A stretch of DNA of 64,000 bases from Modestobacter caceresii (GCF_000761485.1 NZ_JPMX01000091.1:103234-167233), one strand, 5' to 3'; counted from the first letter of the stretch, positions 8,883-18,497 are shown. The notes: generated from the letters alone by a model not told the origin. Program-made: numbers and translations.

Positions 8883-10178
8883 GTGGCGGCGTTCTCGGTA
8901 CGGCCCATCGTCCAGTCCGAAGCCGCCGACTACCTGAGGGTCCTGCCCTTCATCAACGGTCTCCCGCAGTGGGAGCCCGCCCCGGCCGCCTGGCACGGCG
9001 GCGCCGGCGTCTGGCCCCGCCCTGGACGCCCTGCGTCGGCGGACGAGCTGGAGCAGGCGACGCGCGAGGTCCTGGCCGATCACGTCCACACCCAGGCTGC
9101 GTTCGACGGTGACCAGATCGTCGGGGCATCGGCGATGTTGTCCCTGACGATCACGGTGCCCGGCCTCCGCGCCGTCCCCGCGGGTGGGGTCACCTCCACC
9201 GGGGTGCGGGCGACCCACCGCCGCCGCGGTGTCCTCCGCGCGATGATGCAGGCGATGTTCGACGCCGCCCTGGCCCGGGGTGAGCCGCTCGCGGCGCTCA
9301 GCGCCAGCGAGGGCGGCATCTACGGCCGGTTCGGCTTCGCCCCAGCGACCATCCGCACCCGATGGGAGATCGAGCGAGCCGACGCGGGCCTGCTCCCCCA
9401 CCCTGAGCCCGCGGGCAGTCTCGTCCTGGCCGACGCCGAGGAGGCGCGAGCGGCGTGGCCGGTGGTCCACCGGCAGGTCCACGCCACCAGGAACGGCGAG
9501 GTGTCCTCGACGGCCGGCCACTGGCGGTCCCTCACCGACGACGCCGACGGGGACGACGGGCCACTGCGCTACCTGCTCCACCGCGACGGGGACGGCCGCA
9601 TCGACGGCATCGCGGACTACCGGCTGCCCTGGTCACCCCGCATCGAGGACGCCGGGACCCTCGTCGTCGAACGGCTCGAGGCGACGACCGACGACGCGTA
9701 CCGGTCGATGTGGGCACTGCTGCTCGACTTCGACCTGACCAAGCGGGTCGTGGCCGCCGGCCGACCCACCGACGAGCCGCTGCGCTGGATGCTGCGCAAC
9801 CCCCGGGCCCTGCGCGTGACCAGGCAGTCCGACAACCTGTGGCTCCGCCTGCTCGACGTCCCCGCCGCGCTCACCGCGCGGGCCTACGACCTCGACGCAG
9901 ATCTCACCTTCACCGTCCCCAGCGACCCGATGTGCCCGGACAACGTGGGGACCTGGCTGCTGGACACCCGTGGACCGACACCCACCTGCCGGCGCGTCCA
10001 GCGCGACCCCGACCTCACCATCGACGTCGCGGCCCTGGGCGCGCTCTACCTCGGCGGCAACTCCGCAGCCCTGTTGACCTCCGCCGGCCACATCCGGCCG
10101 CACACCCCGGACGCCACGCACCTGCTGTCGAGGCTGTTCCGCACCGACCCGCCGCCCCACAACGCGATCGGGTTCTGA
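8883..10178 (+). CDS. Eis-like GNAT N-acetyltransferase
   Basis: 431 residues with the three-part Eis architecture: a GNAT domain with acetyl-CoA loop in GVRATHRRRGVLRAMM, a second GNAT-like domain, and a sterol-carrier-like C-terminal domain. IYGRFGF contains the tyrosine equivalent to the general acid, and the chain ends in Phe, whose carboxylate acts in catalysis in mycobacterial Eis. Eis proteins acetylate aminoglycosides and other amines at several positions; the natural substrate is often unknown. GTG at 8883 gives the standard N-terminus (FSVRPIV). It lies eight bases after the peptidase stop, so the two are likely co-transcribed. Confidence 0.9.
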   Translation: MAAFSVRPIVQSEAADYLRVLPFINGLPQWEPAPAAWHGGAGVWPRPGRPASADELEQATREVLADHVHTQAAFDGDQIVGASAMLSLTITVPGLRAVPAGGVTSTGVRATHRRRGVLRAMMQAMFDAALARGEPLAALSASEGGIYGRFGFAPATIRTRWEIERADAGLLPHPEPAGSLVLADAEEARAAWPVVHRQVHATRNGEVSSTAGHWRSLTDDADGDDGPLRYLLHRDGDGRIDGIADYRLPWSPRIEDAGTLVVERLEATTDDAYRSMWALLLDFDLTKRVVAAGRPTDEPLRWMLRNPRALRVTRQSDNLWLRLLDVPAALTARAYDLDADLTFTVPSDPMCPDNVGTWLLDTRGPTPTCRRVQRDPDLTIDVAALGALYLGGNSAALLTSAGHIRPHTPDATHLLSRLFRTDPPPHNAIGF

Positions 10179-10619
10179 CCGCGCCCAGGACGTCCGAGCT
10201 GGCGCAGGAGTCGATCTGGCGAGTGGGCGATGCTCACCGACGGACTGGGGGCGGTCGCCCTCCGCCCCCCGGACGACGGCCGGGTGATCAACACGGTCAC
10301 GCCGAGAGCTCCAGGTGGTGCCCCGCTCCCTCCCCACGCCCGTGCGACGACTTGCCGAGCGGCGGGATGAGGAGCACGTTGAGCGACACCCCGGTGACGG
10401 GAGCTCTCGGGCGCCCGTTGCCGAGCCCGGGACGTGAACGCCGACTCCCGGGCCGTCCCGCCACTCGGCCGGAGGGACCGCACCCGTTCGGGAAGGAGCC
10501 CAGCCGCACGGCAGCGACCCGGACGCCACCGCCTCCGGGTCGGCGGGCCCACACCGCCGTGGGTCCCTGGAGAGACCCGGGGCAACGACGCCTCGGACCG
10601 ACCACAGGATCGAGCAGCC
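10179..10619 (+). other. Intergenic stretch, nothing recognised
   Basis: 441 bases between the acetyltransferase stop and the secreted hydrolase. Frames across it are low-complexity and rich in Arg/Pro/Gly and match no family I know. No clear terminator, riboswitch or tRNA was found. Confidence 0.6.
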
Positions 10620-12257
10620 ATGCACCGCATCACCTCCTCGTCACCGCGCGCCCGGGCCGTCGGACGGGGCCTGCTCGTCGCCGGCCTGGTCACCGCCTCC
10701 TGGGGCGCGGCCGCCCCGGCGGTCGCCGCCCCGGCCCCGGAGCCGGCGAGCACCCCGGCCGACAGCGGCGGGGAACGCGCCGTGGGGCCCGTACCGCAGG
10801 TGAGCGGTCCGCTGCCCTCCAGCGACGAGTCGCACCCCTTCGGTGGCGCCGCCCACCAGGAGGTGCCCGAGGACCTCGGCGCCATCGGCTACACCGAGGA
10901 GGAGTTCCTCGCCAGCGGCACCTCGAACGTGTACAGCTGGCCGGAGGACGCCCCCGCCGTGGTCCGCACCGCGGACGCCCCGTACACCACCCGCGTGCTC
11001 GTACGCCGTCCCGCCGACGCCGACGACTTCAGCGGCAACGTCGTGGTCGAGATGCTCAACCCCTCGAACCTGTTCGACCTCAACATCGGCTGGGCCCTGG
11101 CCCGCGAGGAGATCATCGACAACGGCGACGCCTGGGTCGGCATCACCGCCAAGCCGATCGCCGTCGACGCGCTGAAGACCTTCGACGCCGAGCGGTACGG
11201 CTCCCTCTCCTCCGCCAACCCCCTGCCCGTGGACGACCCGGCCAACTGCTCCGTCGTCGACGCCGACGCCGACCCGGCCACCGAACCGACGCCCCTGCCG
11301 GCCGACACCACCCAGGCCACCGAGAACGGGCTGGTCTGGGACATCTACACCCAGGTCGGCAACTGGCTGCGCAGCGACGAGACCTCGAACCCGCTGACCT
11401 ACGGCACCGGCGGGACGGCGGTCGAGCGCGCCTACGGCTTCGGCTACTCCCAGACCGGGGGCTACCTCGTCAACTACATGAAGGCCGTCCACCCGCTCGT
11501 GGTCGCCGAGCAGGGTGCGCCGACCTACGACGCCTACCTCGTCGGTGTCGCCGGTGGCGCCTTCGCCGGGGCCTACCCGATGAACCAGTGCGAGCCGGCG
11601 CCCCCGGTGGACGACCCGCGGCGTGACCTCTACGGCATCGGCGTGCCGGTCATCCAGGTCATGTCCCAGTCGGACTACCTGCGCGGCATCGGCTCGCGCC
11701 GCCCCGACAGCGACATCGCCCCCGACCAGTTCCGCCACTACGAGATGGCCGGAGCCGGGCACGCCACGCCCTTCGAGCTGTACTACTCGGCGTCCTCGGC
11801 GGACATCGTCGCCGCGGGCCGCGAGGTGCCGCCGCAAGCCTGCAACGAGGGCCCGCGGAGCCGGTTCCCCAGCTCGATCTTCTTCAACGCGGCCCTGGAC
11901 AACCTCGACCGCTGGGTCCGCGACGGCGTGGCGCCGCCCCGGTCCAACCCGATCGTCGTCGAGCGCGGCGAGCCGGTGCTCGACGAGTTCGGCAACGTGC
12001 AGGGCGGGCTGCGCTCACCGTTCCTCGACGTGCCCACCAGCACCTGGTTCGGTACGGCCACCGGCGCCTCGTTCTGCTTCATCGCCGGGTACGAGGTGCC
12101 CTTCGAGCAAGCCCGGCTGGACGAGCTGTACAGCAGCCACCGCGACTACGTCACGCAGGTGACCGACAACGTCATCGAGCTGCAGGCCGCCGGCTTCCTG
12201 ACCTACTACGACGCCTACGAGCTCATCCGCCAGGCGAAGGAGTCCGACGTCGGCTGA
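10620..12257 (+). CDS. Secreted alpha/beta-hydrolase domain protein
   Basis: 545 residues. A basic N-terminus (RARAVGRGLLVAGLVTASWG) followed by AVAAPAPEP looks like a cleavable export signal. The body fits the large 'alpha/beta hydrolase domain' family of actinobacteria and proteobacteria: NVVVEMLNPSNLFDLNIGWA, nucleophile serine in GYSQTGGYL, and a late histidine in AGAGHATPFELYY. The family includes esterase-like enzymes with little biochemical work; the substrate is unknown. ATG at 10620; an upstream in-frame ATG at 10434 would add 62 low-complexity residues and spoil the signal peptide. A strong hairpin follows the stop. Confidence 0.85.
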   Translation: MHRITSSSPRARAVGRGLLVAGLVTASWGAAAPAVAAPAPEPASTPADSGGERAVGPVPQVSGPLPSSDESHPFGGAAHQEVPEDLGAIGYTEEEFLASGTSNVYSWPEDAPAVVRTADAPYTTRVLVRRPADADDFSGNVVVEMLNPSNLFDLNIGWALAREEIIDNGDAWVGITAKPIAVDALKTFDAERYGSLSSANPLPVDDPANCSVVDADADPATEPTPLPADTTQATENGLVWDIYTQVGNWLRSDETSNPLTYGTGGTAVERAYGFGYSQTGGYLVNYMKAVHPLVVAEQGAPTYDAYLVGVAGGAFAGAYPMNQCEPAPPVDDPRRDLYGIGVPVIQVMSQSDYLRGIGSRRPDSDIAPDQFRHYEMAGAGHATPFELYYSASSADIVAAGREVPPQACNEGPRSRFPSSIFFNAALDNLDRWVRDGVAPPRSNPIVVERGEPVLDEFGNVQGGLRSPFLDVPTSTWFGTATGASFCFIAGYEVPFEQARLDELYSSHRDYVTQVTDNVIELQAAGFLTYYDAYELIRQAKESDVG

Positions 12258-12276
12258 CGCGAACGCTCCCCGGCGG

Positions 12277-12299
12277 TCCCGGTGGCCTCGCCACCGGGA
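12277..12299. terminator. Bidirectional terminator hairpin between convergent genes
   Basis: Ten-base-pair perfect stem (TCCCGGTGGC with GCCACCGGGA) around a CTC loop. It lies between the stops of the secreted hydrolase (+) and the class V aminotransferase (-), so it can serve both. Confidence 0.8.
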
Positions 12300-12408
12300 T
12301 CGCCGCGCCGGGACGACCGTCGAGGCTCCCGCCGCGTTGCTCAGCTCGGCGGGGTGCGCCGGGGTCGAGACGGTCGCCGCGCCCGGACGGCGATGCGTGC
12401 GGCCCCAC

Positions 12409-13752
12409 TCAGCGCCCCTGACCAGCCATCGCAACGGGGCGGGTCCGGACCTCGCCCCGGGAAGCGGCGGTGACGGCGCGCAGGGCCTCGCCCAGCGTGG
12501 CGACGTCTGCCAGTGGAGTGGCCGAGCTGCAGCTCACGCGCACCGCGCCCGGCAGCCGGTCGGCCCGGTCCACCCGCGCGTCGTCGTGGAACTGCTGCAC
12601 CTCGCTCGGGGTGAGCCCGAACAGTCGGCTGAGGTAGGGGTGGGCGCAGAAGCACCCGCTGCGGACCCCGATGCCGTGCTCGCGGGACAACCGGTCCGCG
12701 ACCTCGCCGTGGGGCATGCCGTCGATGACGAAGGCGGCCACCGGCAGACGGTCGCCGGTCGTGGGGCCGAGGCGACGCAGTCCGGGAACGGTGGCGAGTT
12801 CGTCGTCCAGCGCCCGGACGAGCAGGTCCTCGTGGACCCGGTTCCGGGCTCCGGCGGCGAGCAGCTCCTCCGCGGCGGCAGCGAGGGCCACGACGCCGAC
12901 GACGTTGGGTGTGCCCGCGTCGTCCCGGTCGGGGGTGTCGGCCCAGATCACCTCCTCGTGCGAGACGGCCTTCACCGCGCCACCCCCGACGAGGAAGGGC
13001 TCCCCGTCGGCGAGCAGCCGTCGGTCGACGACCAGCCCGCTCGCGCCGAAGGGCGCGAACATCTTGTGGCCGGACCACGCGAGCACGTCGATCCCGAGCG
13101 CGGCCATGTCCACCGGGCGGTGCGGCACCAGTTGCGCCCCGTCGACCACCACCAGCACACCGCGGGCCCGGGCCGCTGCGGCGATCGCGGCGAGGTCGGG
13201 CAGCCAGCCGGTGACGTTGGACGCCCCGGACACCGCGAGCACGCGCGGCGTGGGCCGCGCGTCCAGGGCGGCGACCACGGCGGCGACGTCGTAGGTCCCG
13301 GACCGGTCGACGTCGACGACCCGCACCTGCGCATGACGCTGCCAGGGCAGCAGGTTGGCATGGTGCTCGACCGCGGTGGTGACGACGACGTCGTCCCGGG
13401 TCAGACCCAACCGGAAGGCGGTCAGGTTGAGGCCCTCGGTGGTGTTCCGGGGGAACAGGGCCACGTGCGTCGCCGGATCGGCTCCCACGAACCGGGTGAG
13501 GGTCTCGCGAGCCTGCTCGTACCGGGCGCTGGTGTACTGCGACTTCGCGCCGGCTCCGCGGTGGACGCTGGAGTACCACGGCAGGAACTCCTGCACGGCC
13601 CGGACGACGCCCGCCGAGGCCGACGTGGTGGCTGCGGCGTCGAGGTCGATGTACCGACGCTGCTCGCCGCCGACGGAGATCCGCAGGTCGGCGCCGATGA
13701 GGGGGTCCAACTGGGCCAGGTCTCCCGTTCCGAACAAGGACGTCATTGCCAT
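12409..13752 (-). CDS. Class V aminotransferase / cysteine desulfurase-like PLP enzyme
   Basis: 447 residues. PLP lysine in AWSGHKMFAPFGASGLV; ALFPRNTTEGLNLTA and TTAVEHHANLLPW match the SufS/CsdA-type cofactor-binding segments. A cysteine-containing loop RSGCFCAHPYLSRLFG sits where SufS has its catalytic cysteine. Cysteine desulfurase activity is therefore plausible, but no suf genes or other sulfur partner lie nearby, so another class V reaction (epimerase, lyase) remains open. ATG at 13752 is preceded by GGGAG at five bases; a second ATG lies two codons in. Alone between two unrelated genes. Confidence 0.87.
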   Translation of the reverse strand: MAMTSLFGTGDLAQLDPLIGADLRISVGGEQRRYIDLDAAATTSASAGVVRAVQEFLPWYSSVHRGAGAKSQYTSARYEQARETLTRFVGADPATHVALFPRNTTEGLNLTAFRLGLTRDDVVVTTAVEHHANLLPWQRHAQVRVVDVDRSGTYDVAAVVAALDARPTPRVLAVSGASNVTGWLPDLAAIAAAARARGVLVVVDGAQLVPHRPVDMAALGIDVLAWSGHKMFAPFGASGLVVDRRLLADGEPFLVGGGAVKAVSHEEVIWADTPDRDDAGTPNVVGVVALAAAAEELLAAGARNRVHEDLLVRALDDELATVPGLRRLGPTTGDRLPVAAFVIDGMPHGEVADRLSREHGIGVRSGCFCAHPYLSRLFGLTPSEVQQFHDDARVDRADRLPGAVRVSCSSATPLADVATLGEALRAVTAASRGEVRTRPVAMAGQGR

Positions 13753-13915
13753 CGAGCTCCCGTCGCGACCGGTCCCCGTTCGGGCGACCGCGCGGAAGCT
13801 TCCCATCGCCGACCCGCGACGGCGGACGACGACACCACACATCCGGGCATCCATCCGATGGGGAGCCCGACAGGCGCGTCGTCCACCCGATGGACAGGGC
13901 CCGGAGCCCCGCCGC

Positions 13916-14614
13916 TCAGTTCGCGATCAGCACGAAGAAGAGGAAGCTCACGAACGACGTGCGGCCGGCGAACTGTGGTGGCAGCAGCTCCGCCGGGGTG
14001 TCCGGCGACCACGGGGGCTCACTGACGACGGCGACCTGGAAGCCCGCGTCCGAGAAGGCATCCGTCATGGCGTGCAGCGGCCGGTGCCAATACGACAGCA
14101 CAGCCGACTGGCCACTGAAGGTGTACTCGTCCGTCCACTCGGTGACGGCGAAGTAGTCCGCCTGGGGGTTCAGCATCTTGTGGAGCAGCGGGTGGTTGAC
14201 CGACAGCACGAGTCGGCCACCCGGCCTCAGGACTCGACGCAGCTCGGACAGCGGTGCGGTCCAGTCGCGCAGGTAGTGCAGGACGAGCGACGCGGTCACG
14301 TCGTCGAAGCCGCCGTCGGCGAAGGGAAGTGGCGCGGACAGGTCGGCGACGTGCACGTCGGCGTCCTCGCCGAGCCGGTCCCTCGCCAGCCCGACCATGA
14401 CCGCACTGGAGTCGAACCCCGTCACGACAGCGCCCCGGTCGCGCAGCGCCGCAGCGAGCGGTCCGGAGCCACACCCGGCGTCGAGGATGCGGCGACCGCG
14501 TACGTCCCCGGCGAGGTCCAGCATCGCGGGTCGCTCGTAGTGGGCGTTGATGAGGTTGACCTCGTTCTCCGCCGAGTACGCCGCGCCGAAGCTGTCGTAG
14601 TCGTTGACCTCCAC
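13916..14614 (-). CDS. Class I SAM-dependent methyltransferase
   Basis: 232 residues. Rossmann methyltransferase with the SAM-binding loop ILDAGCGSGPLAAAL (motif I), the acidic end of strand 2 in VTGFDSSAVMV, and VLRPGGRLVLSVNHPLL (post-motif III). The length and order fit the ubiquinone/menaquinone- or small-molecule-type methyltransferases; the acceptor is unknown. GTG at 14614, preceded by GGAGGTGAGG. It is divergent from the PhzF gene, with 195 bases between. Confidence 0.88.
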   Translation of the reverse strand: MEVNDYDSFGAAYSAENEVNLINAHYERPAMLDLAGDVRGRRILDAGCGSGPLAAALRDRGAVVTGFDSSAVMVGLARDRLGEDADVHVADLSAPLPFADGGFDDVTASLVLHYLRDWTAPLSELRRVLRPGGRLVLSVNHPLLHKMLNPQADYFAVTEWTDEYTFSGQSAVLSYWHRPLHAMTDAFSDAGFQVAVVSEPPWSPDTPAELLPPQFAGRTSFVSFLFFVLIAN

Positions 14615-14809
14615 GTGCGGCCTCACCTCCGGTGACCGTCGAGCGGGCGCCAACGTACCGGAGCCGCGGCCGGCGACCTCGGACGTCGCCGGGGGTCTCC
14701 CACTGGACGACCGCCCCGGGGAACGGCTCGACTGTCTCCAGCACGTCCGCATCCCCGAGCACTGCATCGAGGCCCACCATGACGTCGCCGGCCCGGAAGG
14801 AGCCCTCCC

Positions 14810-15682
14810 GTGACGAACACAGAACTGCCCCAGGTCCTGCGGTACACCGCCTTCAGCGCCACGCCCGACGGCGGCAACCCGGCGGGCGTGGTGCTCGACG
14901 CGCACGGCCTGACCGCCGAGCAGATGCTCGCGATCGCCGCCGACGTCGGGTTCTCCGAGACCGCCTTCCTGGTGCCGCGCGGTGACCGCTTCGACGTCCG
15001 GTACTTCAGCCCGCGGGCCGAGGTCAGCTTCTGCGGGCACGCCACGATCGCCTCGGCCGTGGCCTGGGCCGAACGGCACGGCCCCGGCCGGCTGACCTTC
15101 GACACACCCGCCGGCGAGGTCGGCGTCCTCACCCGGGCCGTGGACGACGGGACCGTCCGCGCGACGCTCACCAGCGTGCCGCCGCGGACGGTCGAGCTGG
15201 CGGACGACGACCGCCGGGACCTGCTCGTCGCGCTGCGGTGGTCAGAGTCCGACCTCGACCCGGCGCTGCCGCCGAGAGTGGCCTGGGCGGGGGCCTGGCA
15301 CCCCGTCCTGGCCGCCGCGACCCGCGACCGGCTGCGGGCGCTCGACTACGACTTCGACGCCCTCGCCGCGCTGATGGACGCGCGCGGGTGGACGACGACC
15401 CACCTGGTGTGGCGGGAAGGACCCAGCACCTTCCACGCCCGCGACCCCTTCCCCCCGGGCGGGGTCGTGGAGGACCCGGCCACCGGCGCCGCCGCCGCGG
15501 CATTCGGCGGGTACCTGCGCGAAGGCGGGCACATCGAGGTGCCCGCCACGGTCACCGTCCTGCAGGGTGCCGACATGGGACGCCCGGGGGTGCTGGAGGT
15601 CGACATCCCCGCCGGGTCCTCGAGTGGCATCGAGGTGACGGGGACCGCCGTCGCGCTGGAGCCGGCGAGCCGGCTGCGCTGA
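14810..15682 (+). CDS. PhzF-family isomerase/epimerase-like protein
   Basis: 290 residues with the diaminopimelate-epimerase fold repeated twice. Family marks: GGNPAGVVLDA near the N-terminus, the catalytic acidic residue in GFSETAFL, YFSPRAEVSFCGHATIAS, and EDPATGAAAAAFGGYL. PhzF itself acts in phenazine synthesis, but no other phz gene is present and most family members have unknown substrates. GTG start with GGAG eight bases upstream. It is convergent with the RibD-like gene at 15776; CTGAGA and TCTCAG at the two stop codons form a widely spaced inverted repeat. Confidence 0.9.
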   Translation: MTNTELPQVLRYTAFSATPDGGNPAGVVLDAHGLTAEQMLAIAADVGFSETAFLVPRGDRFDVRYFSPRAEVSFCGHATIASAVAWAERHGPGRLTFDTPAGEVGVLTRAVDDGTVRATLTSVPPRTVELADDDRRDLLVALRWSESDLDPALPPRVAWAGAWHPVLAAATRDRLRALDYDFDALAALMDARGWTTTHLVWREGPSTFHARDPFPPGGVVEDPATGAAAAAFGGYLREGGHIEVPATVTVLQGADMGRPGVLEVDIPAGSSSGIEVTGTAVALEPASRLR

Positions 15683-15775
15683 GAACGCAGCGACGCCTCA
15701 CCGACGCCCACACCGGCCCTGCCCGGATCAGCACACCCGCGCGTGCCGCTCCAGGGGCCAGGAGTGCGGTCGGTC

Positions 15776-16342
15776 TCAGCCGCCGACCGTGGAGACCGGC
15801 CGGTACCTGAGGTTGACCTCCTCGACCGGGTCGCCGTTGAGGAACTCCAGGGGCACCGGGGCCCCGCCCGGGTTGTCGTAGAGCCGCACCCCGTCGCCGA
15901 GCAGCACGGGCAGGACGTGCAGGTCCATCTCGTCGAGCAGGCCGCGCTCCAGCAGCTGCCGGCCGATCGTCGGGGACAGCACCTCGACGTTCTTGCCGCC
16001 CGCGGCCTGCCGGGCGATCTGCATCGCCTCGGCGACGTCGCAGCTGAGGAAGGTCACCCCGTCGGCGGGTTCGGCGTCCTCGGGGTGGTGGGTCAGCACG
16101 AAGACCGGCCCGCTCCAGTCACCGCCGTACACGGCGCCCGCGTCCGGGAAGGCGTCCCAGCCGTCGCGTCCGCCGAGGACCGCTCCGGTCGTCTGGACGT
16201 ACTCCTCGATCAGACCTGGCCGGTTGGTCGCCTCGGGCATCCAGTCCATGCGGTGACCGGGACCGGCGACGTACCCGTCGAGCGACATCGAGAAGTGCCA
16301 CAGCACCTTGCCTGCGGCTGTCCGGGGGGATGTGTCGTGCAT
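15776..16342 (-). CDS. Dihydrofolate reductase-like (RibD C-terminal) protein, TetR-controlled
   Basis: 188 residues. RibD_C/DHFR-like fold: VLWHFSMSLDGYVAGPGHRM at the start, VLGGRDGWDAF, and LLERGLLDEMDLHVLPVLLGDG near the end. Likely a small NADPH-dependent reductase of unknown substrate. ATG at 16342 is set by an AAGGAG site. It is divergent from a TetR gene, and twin operators lie between, so this reductase is very probably the regulator's target. It is only distantly similar to the family member at 3040-3612. Confidence 0.88.
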   Translation of the reverse strand: MHDTSPRTAAGKVLWHFSMSLDGYVAGPGHRMDWMPEATNRPGLIEEYVQTTGAVLGGRDGWDAFPDAGAVYGGDWSGPVFVLTHHPEDAEPADGVTFLSCDVAEAMQIARQAAGGKNVEVLSPTIGRQLLERGLLDEMDLHVLPVLLGDGVRLYDNPGGAPVPLEFLNGDPVEEVNLRYRPVSTVGG

Positions 16343-16366
16343 GGGGACCACTCCTTCGCGCTGACG

Positions 16367-16427
16367 TGAGTCGGTCGACTCACCTCTCTGACGGTAGGGG
16401 TGCAAGAGAGGTGAGTCAACCGACTCA
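16367..16427. promoter_or_regulatory. Twin TetR operators between divergent genes
   Basis: Two palindromes of identical form, TGAGTC-N4-GACTCA: 16367-16382 (spacer GGTC) and 16412-16427 (spacer AACC), centres 45 bases apart. They face each other within a longer inverted repeat, GACTCACCTCTCT and AGAGAGGTGAGTC. The pair fills the gap between the RibD-like gene and the TetR gene and should let one repressor shut both promoters. Confidence 0.8.
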
Positions 16428-16448
16428 TGTCCGTGTCAGACTGGCGTC

Positions 16449-17084
16449 ATGACCCGCGAGCTGCCCGAGTACCACCAGCGTGTGGCCGATGAGAACCGCG
16501 CGGCCGTCCTCGCCGCCGCCGAGGCCCTGTTCCTGGAGAGCGGCTACGACCGGACGTCGCTCGCCCGGGTGGCCGAGCGCGCGGGGGTCTCCAAGGCCAC
16601 CCTGTTCAAGCAGTTCCCGACCAAGGCCCTGCTGTTCGAGGCGACCGTGCTCGCCGTGGGCCAGACGCCGGGAGGGAGCGTCCCCGTCCCCTCGGCCGGC
16701 GACCTGCACGCCGGCCTCCTGGCGCTGGGGCGGGCGTACGCCGAGGTGCTGGTGCAGCCCCGGACCGCCGACCTGCTCCGGCTCCTGATCGCCGAGGCAC
16801 CACGCTTCCCCGAGCTGGGCGAGCGGACCTTCGACTTCGGCACGCTCCCCGCCCTCGTCTCCCTCGGCCGCTATCTCCGGGCCGAGCACGAGGCGGGGCT
16901 GGTCACGGTGGACTCCCCCGAGACCGCCGCCACGCAGTTCCTCGGCATGATCGCGAGCGCGGTCTTCTGGCCCCGACTGGTCCACGCCACCTGGTCGATC
17001 GACGAGGACGGGGTCAGCCGCGCGGTCGAGGAGGCCGTACGGACGATGGTCGCGCGCCTCGGCGCCCCAGGACCGCGCCCGTGA
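16449..17084 (+). CDS. TetR-family repressor
   Basis: 211 residues. N-terminal TetR helix-turn-helix (about 15-62): AAVLAAAEALFLESGYDRTS, VAERAGVSKATLFKQFPTKA. The C-terminal ligand and dimer domain is of the AefR-like/TetR_C type with FLGMIASAVFWPRLV. ATG at 16449 lies 22 bases after the second operator, so binding there should block its own transcription. The likely second target is the divergent reductase. The MDMPI-like gene follows immediately and may be co-transcribed. Confidence 0.92.
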   Translation: MTRELPEYHQRVADENRAAVLAAAEALFLESGYDRTSLARVAERAGVSKATLFKQFPTKALLFEATVLAVGQTPGGSVPVPSAGDLHAGLLALGRAYAEVLVQPRTADLLRLLIAEAPRFPELGERTFDFGTLPALVSLGRYLRAEHEAGLVTVDSPETAATQFLGMIASAVFWPRLVHATWSIDEDGVSRAVEEAVRTMVARLGAPGPRP

Positions 17085-17173
17085 CCACGCGCGCTCCGAG
17101 GCCACGAGGCGGCGGTGGTCCAGGGGCGCGGCCGCGCGGGATCGTGGGCACACCCTCTCGGGGTTCTGCCAGG

Positions 17174-17809
17174 GTGCCGTCCGTGGAGACGTTCGCGGAG
17201 ATCGCCGACGAGCGCCGGAGGCTGGCGGCCCTGGTGTCGGGACTGACGGAGGAACAGCAGGCGACACGGAGCCTGTGCGGCGAGTGGAGCGTTCGCGACG
17301 TGGTCGCGCACCTCGTCGTGCCCCTGGAGGTGGGCATGCCGAGGTTCCTGCTGACCATGCTGGCGAGCCGCGGCAGCTTCGACCGGGCGAACGTCCGCCT
17401 GGCCCGCGAGCAGGCACGCCGGCCCTTCGACGAGCTCGTCGAGGTCCTGCGGCGCAAGGCGGACTCCCAGTTCACCCCTCCGGGGTCGGGCCCCGAGGCA
17501 CCCCTCACCGACCTCGTGGTGCACGGCCTGGACATCCGTTGGCCGCTGCGTCTGCAGCGCGCCGTCCCCGAGGAGCGCCTGCACAAGGTGCTCACCTTCC
17601 TGACCGCCGCCCCGGTCGGTGGCATCGTGCGCAGAGGTGCGCTGGACGGGTTGCGCTTCGAGGCGACGGACCTCGACTGGGCGCACGGCCGCGGCCCTGT
17701 AGTGCGCGGCCCCGCCGAGGCGCTCCTGCTGGGTATCACCGGCCGCCCGGCCGCACTCGACCACCTCGGCGGCGACGGCGTACCGACCTTGCGACGCCGC
17801 CTGGCCTGA
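17174..17809 (+). CDS. Maleylpyruvate isomerase family (MDMPI/DinB-like) protein
   Basis: 211 residues. The N-terminal four-helix DinB-like domain contains [19 protein letters not shown], the typical MDMPI_N signature with the metal-binding histidine, and a second histidine in [13 protein letters not shown]. Proteins of this family are mycothiol-dependent isomerases or transferases found in actinobacteria; the substrate is unknown here. GTG at 17174 is chosen. An in-frame GTG at 17081 would overlap the TetR stop but adds 31 residues of Arg/Gly/Pro-rich sequence unlike the family. Confidence 0.83.
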   Translation: MPSVETFAEIADERRRLAALVSGLTEEQQATRSLCGEWSVRDVVAHLVVPLEVGMPRFLLTMLASRGSFDRANVRLAREQARRPFDELVEVLRRKADSQFTPPGSGPEAPLTDLVVHGLDIRWPLRLQRAVPEERLHKVLTFLTAAPVGGIVRRGALDGLRFEATDLDWAHGRGPVVRGPAEALLLGITGRPAALDHLGGDGVPTLRRRLA

Positions 17810-17924
17810 CAGCGGCTGCGCAGTCGCTCGAAACGGGGCCGCCACCCGGGCCAGGCGGGCGGTGGGAAGCACCGACACCGGTCGCGGTGTTGTCCTGCCG
17901 TACTCGACAGAGAGGCAGGCACCC

Positions 17925-18440
17925 ATGACCACTGAGACCGCGATCCTCGCCGGCGGCTGCTTCTGGGGCGCGCAGGACCTGTTGCGCAAGCGCCCGGGGG
18001 TGCTCTCCACCCGCGTCGGCTACTCGGGAGGCGACACCCCGAACGCCACGTACCGCAACCACGGCGACCACGCCGAGGCGGTCGAGATCGTCTTCGACCC
18101 GGATGTGATCTCGTTCCGCGAGTTGCTGGAGTTCTTCTTCCAGATCCACGACCCGTCGACGAAGGACCGTCAGGGCAACGACGTCGGTCGCAGCTACCGC
18201 TCGGCGATCTTCTACACCAGCGAGGAGCAGCAGCGCGTCGCGCTCGACACCATCGCCGACGTCGACGCCTCGGGCATCTGGCCCGGCGAGGTCGTCACCG
18301 AGGTCGAGGCGGCCGGCCCGTTCTGGGTGGCCGAGGACGAGCACCAGGACTACCTGCAGAGGATCCCGTTCGGGTACACCTGCCACTACGTGCGGCCCGA
18401 CTGGGTGCTCCCGCGCCGCGAGGCGCAGACCACCCGATGA
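17925..18440 (+). CDS. msrA: Peptide-methionine (S)-S-oxide reductase
   Basis: 171 residues. MsrA repairs oxidised methionine. The catalytic motif [11 protein letters not shown] (Cys at about 12) and [21 protein letters not shown], then [13 protein letters not shown], are diagnostic. There is no obvious C-terminal resolving cysteine pair beyond TCHYVRP. ATG at 17925 gives the usual short N-terminus; the open frame extends to 17862 without family similarity. Convergent with the ATL gene, with a hairpin between. Confidence 0.95.
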   Translation: MTTETAILAGGCFWGAQDLLRKRPGVLSTRVGYSGGDTPNATYRNHGDHAEAVEIVFDPDVISFRELLEFFFQIHDPSTKDRQGNDVGRSYRSAIFYTSEEQQRVALDTIADVDASGIWPGEVVTEVEAAGPFWVAEDEHQDYLQRIPFGYTCHYVRPDWVLPRREAQTTR

Positions 18441-18480
18441 CCTGAGGTCGGGCGCGGACCCGAGCTGCAGCGGAGCTGGT

Positions 18481-18497
18481 GGAGGCGTGGGGCCTCC
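18481..18497. terminator. Hairpin between convergent msrA and ATL genes
   Basis: GGAGGC pairs with GCCTCC around a five-base loop. It lies in the 63-base gap between two convergent stops. The stop regions themselves also read TGACCTGA on each strand. Confidence 0.55.

Noticed and set aside
10297-10605. A 102-codon minus-strand frame in the 10.2-10.6 kb gap
   Set aside because: Arg/Gly/Pro-rich, no family and no convincing ribosome site.
15776-16342. True dihydrofolate reductase (folA)
   Set aside because: Sequence fits the RibD C-terminal reductase family; folA-specific residues are not seen, so no gene symbol is given.
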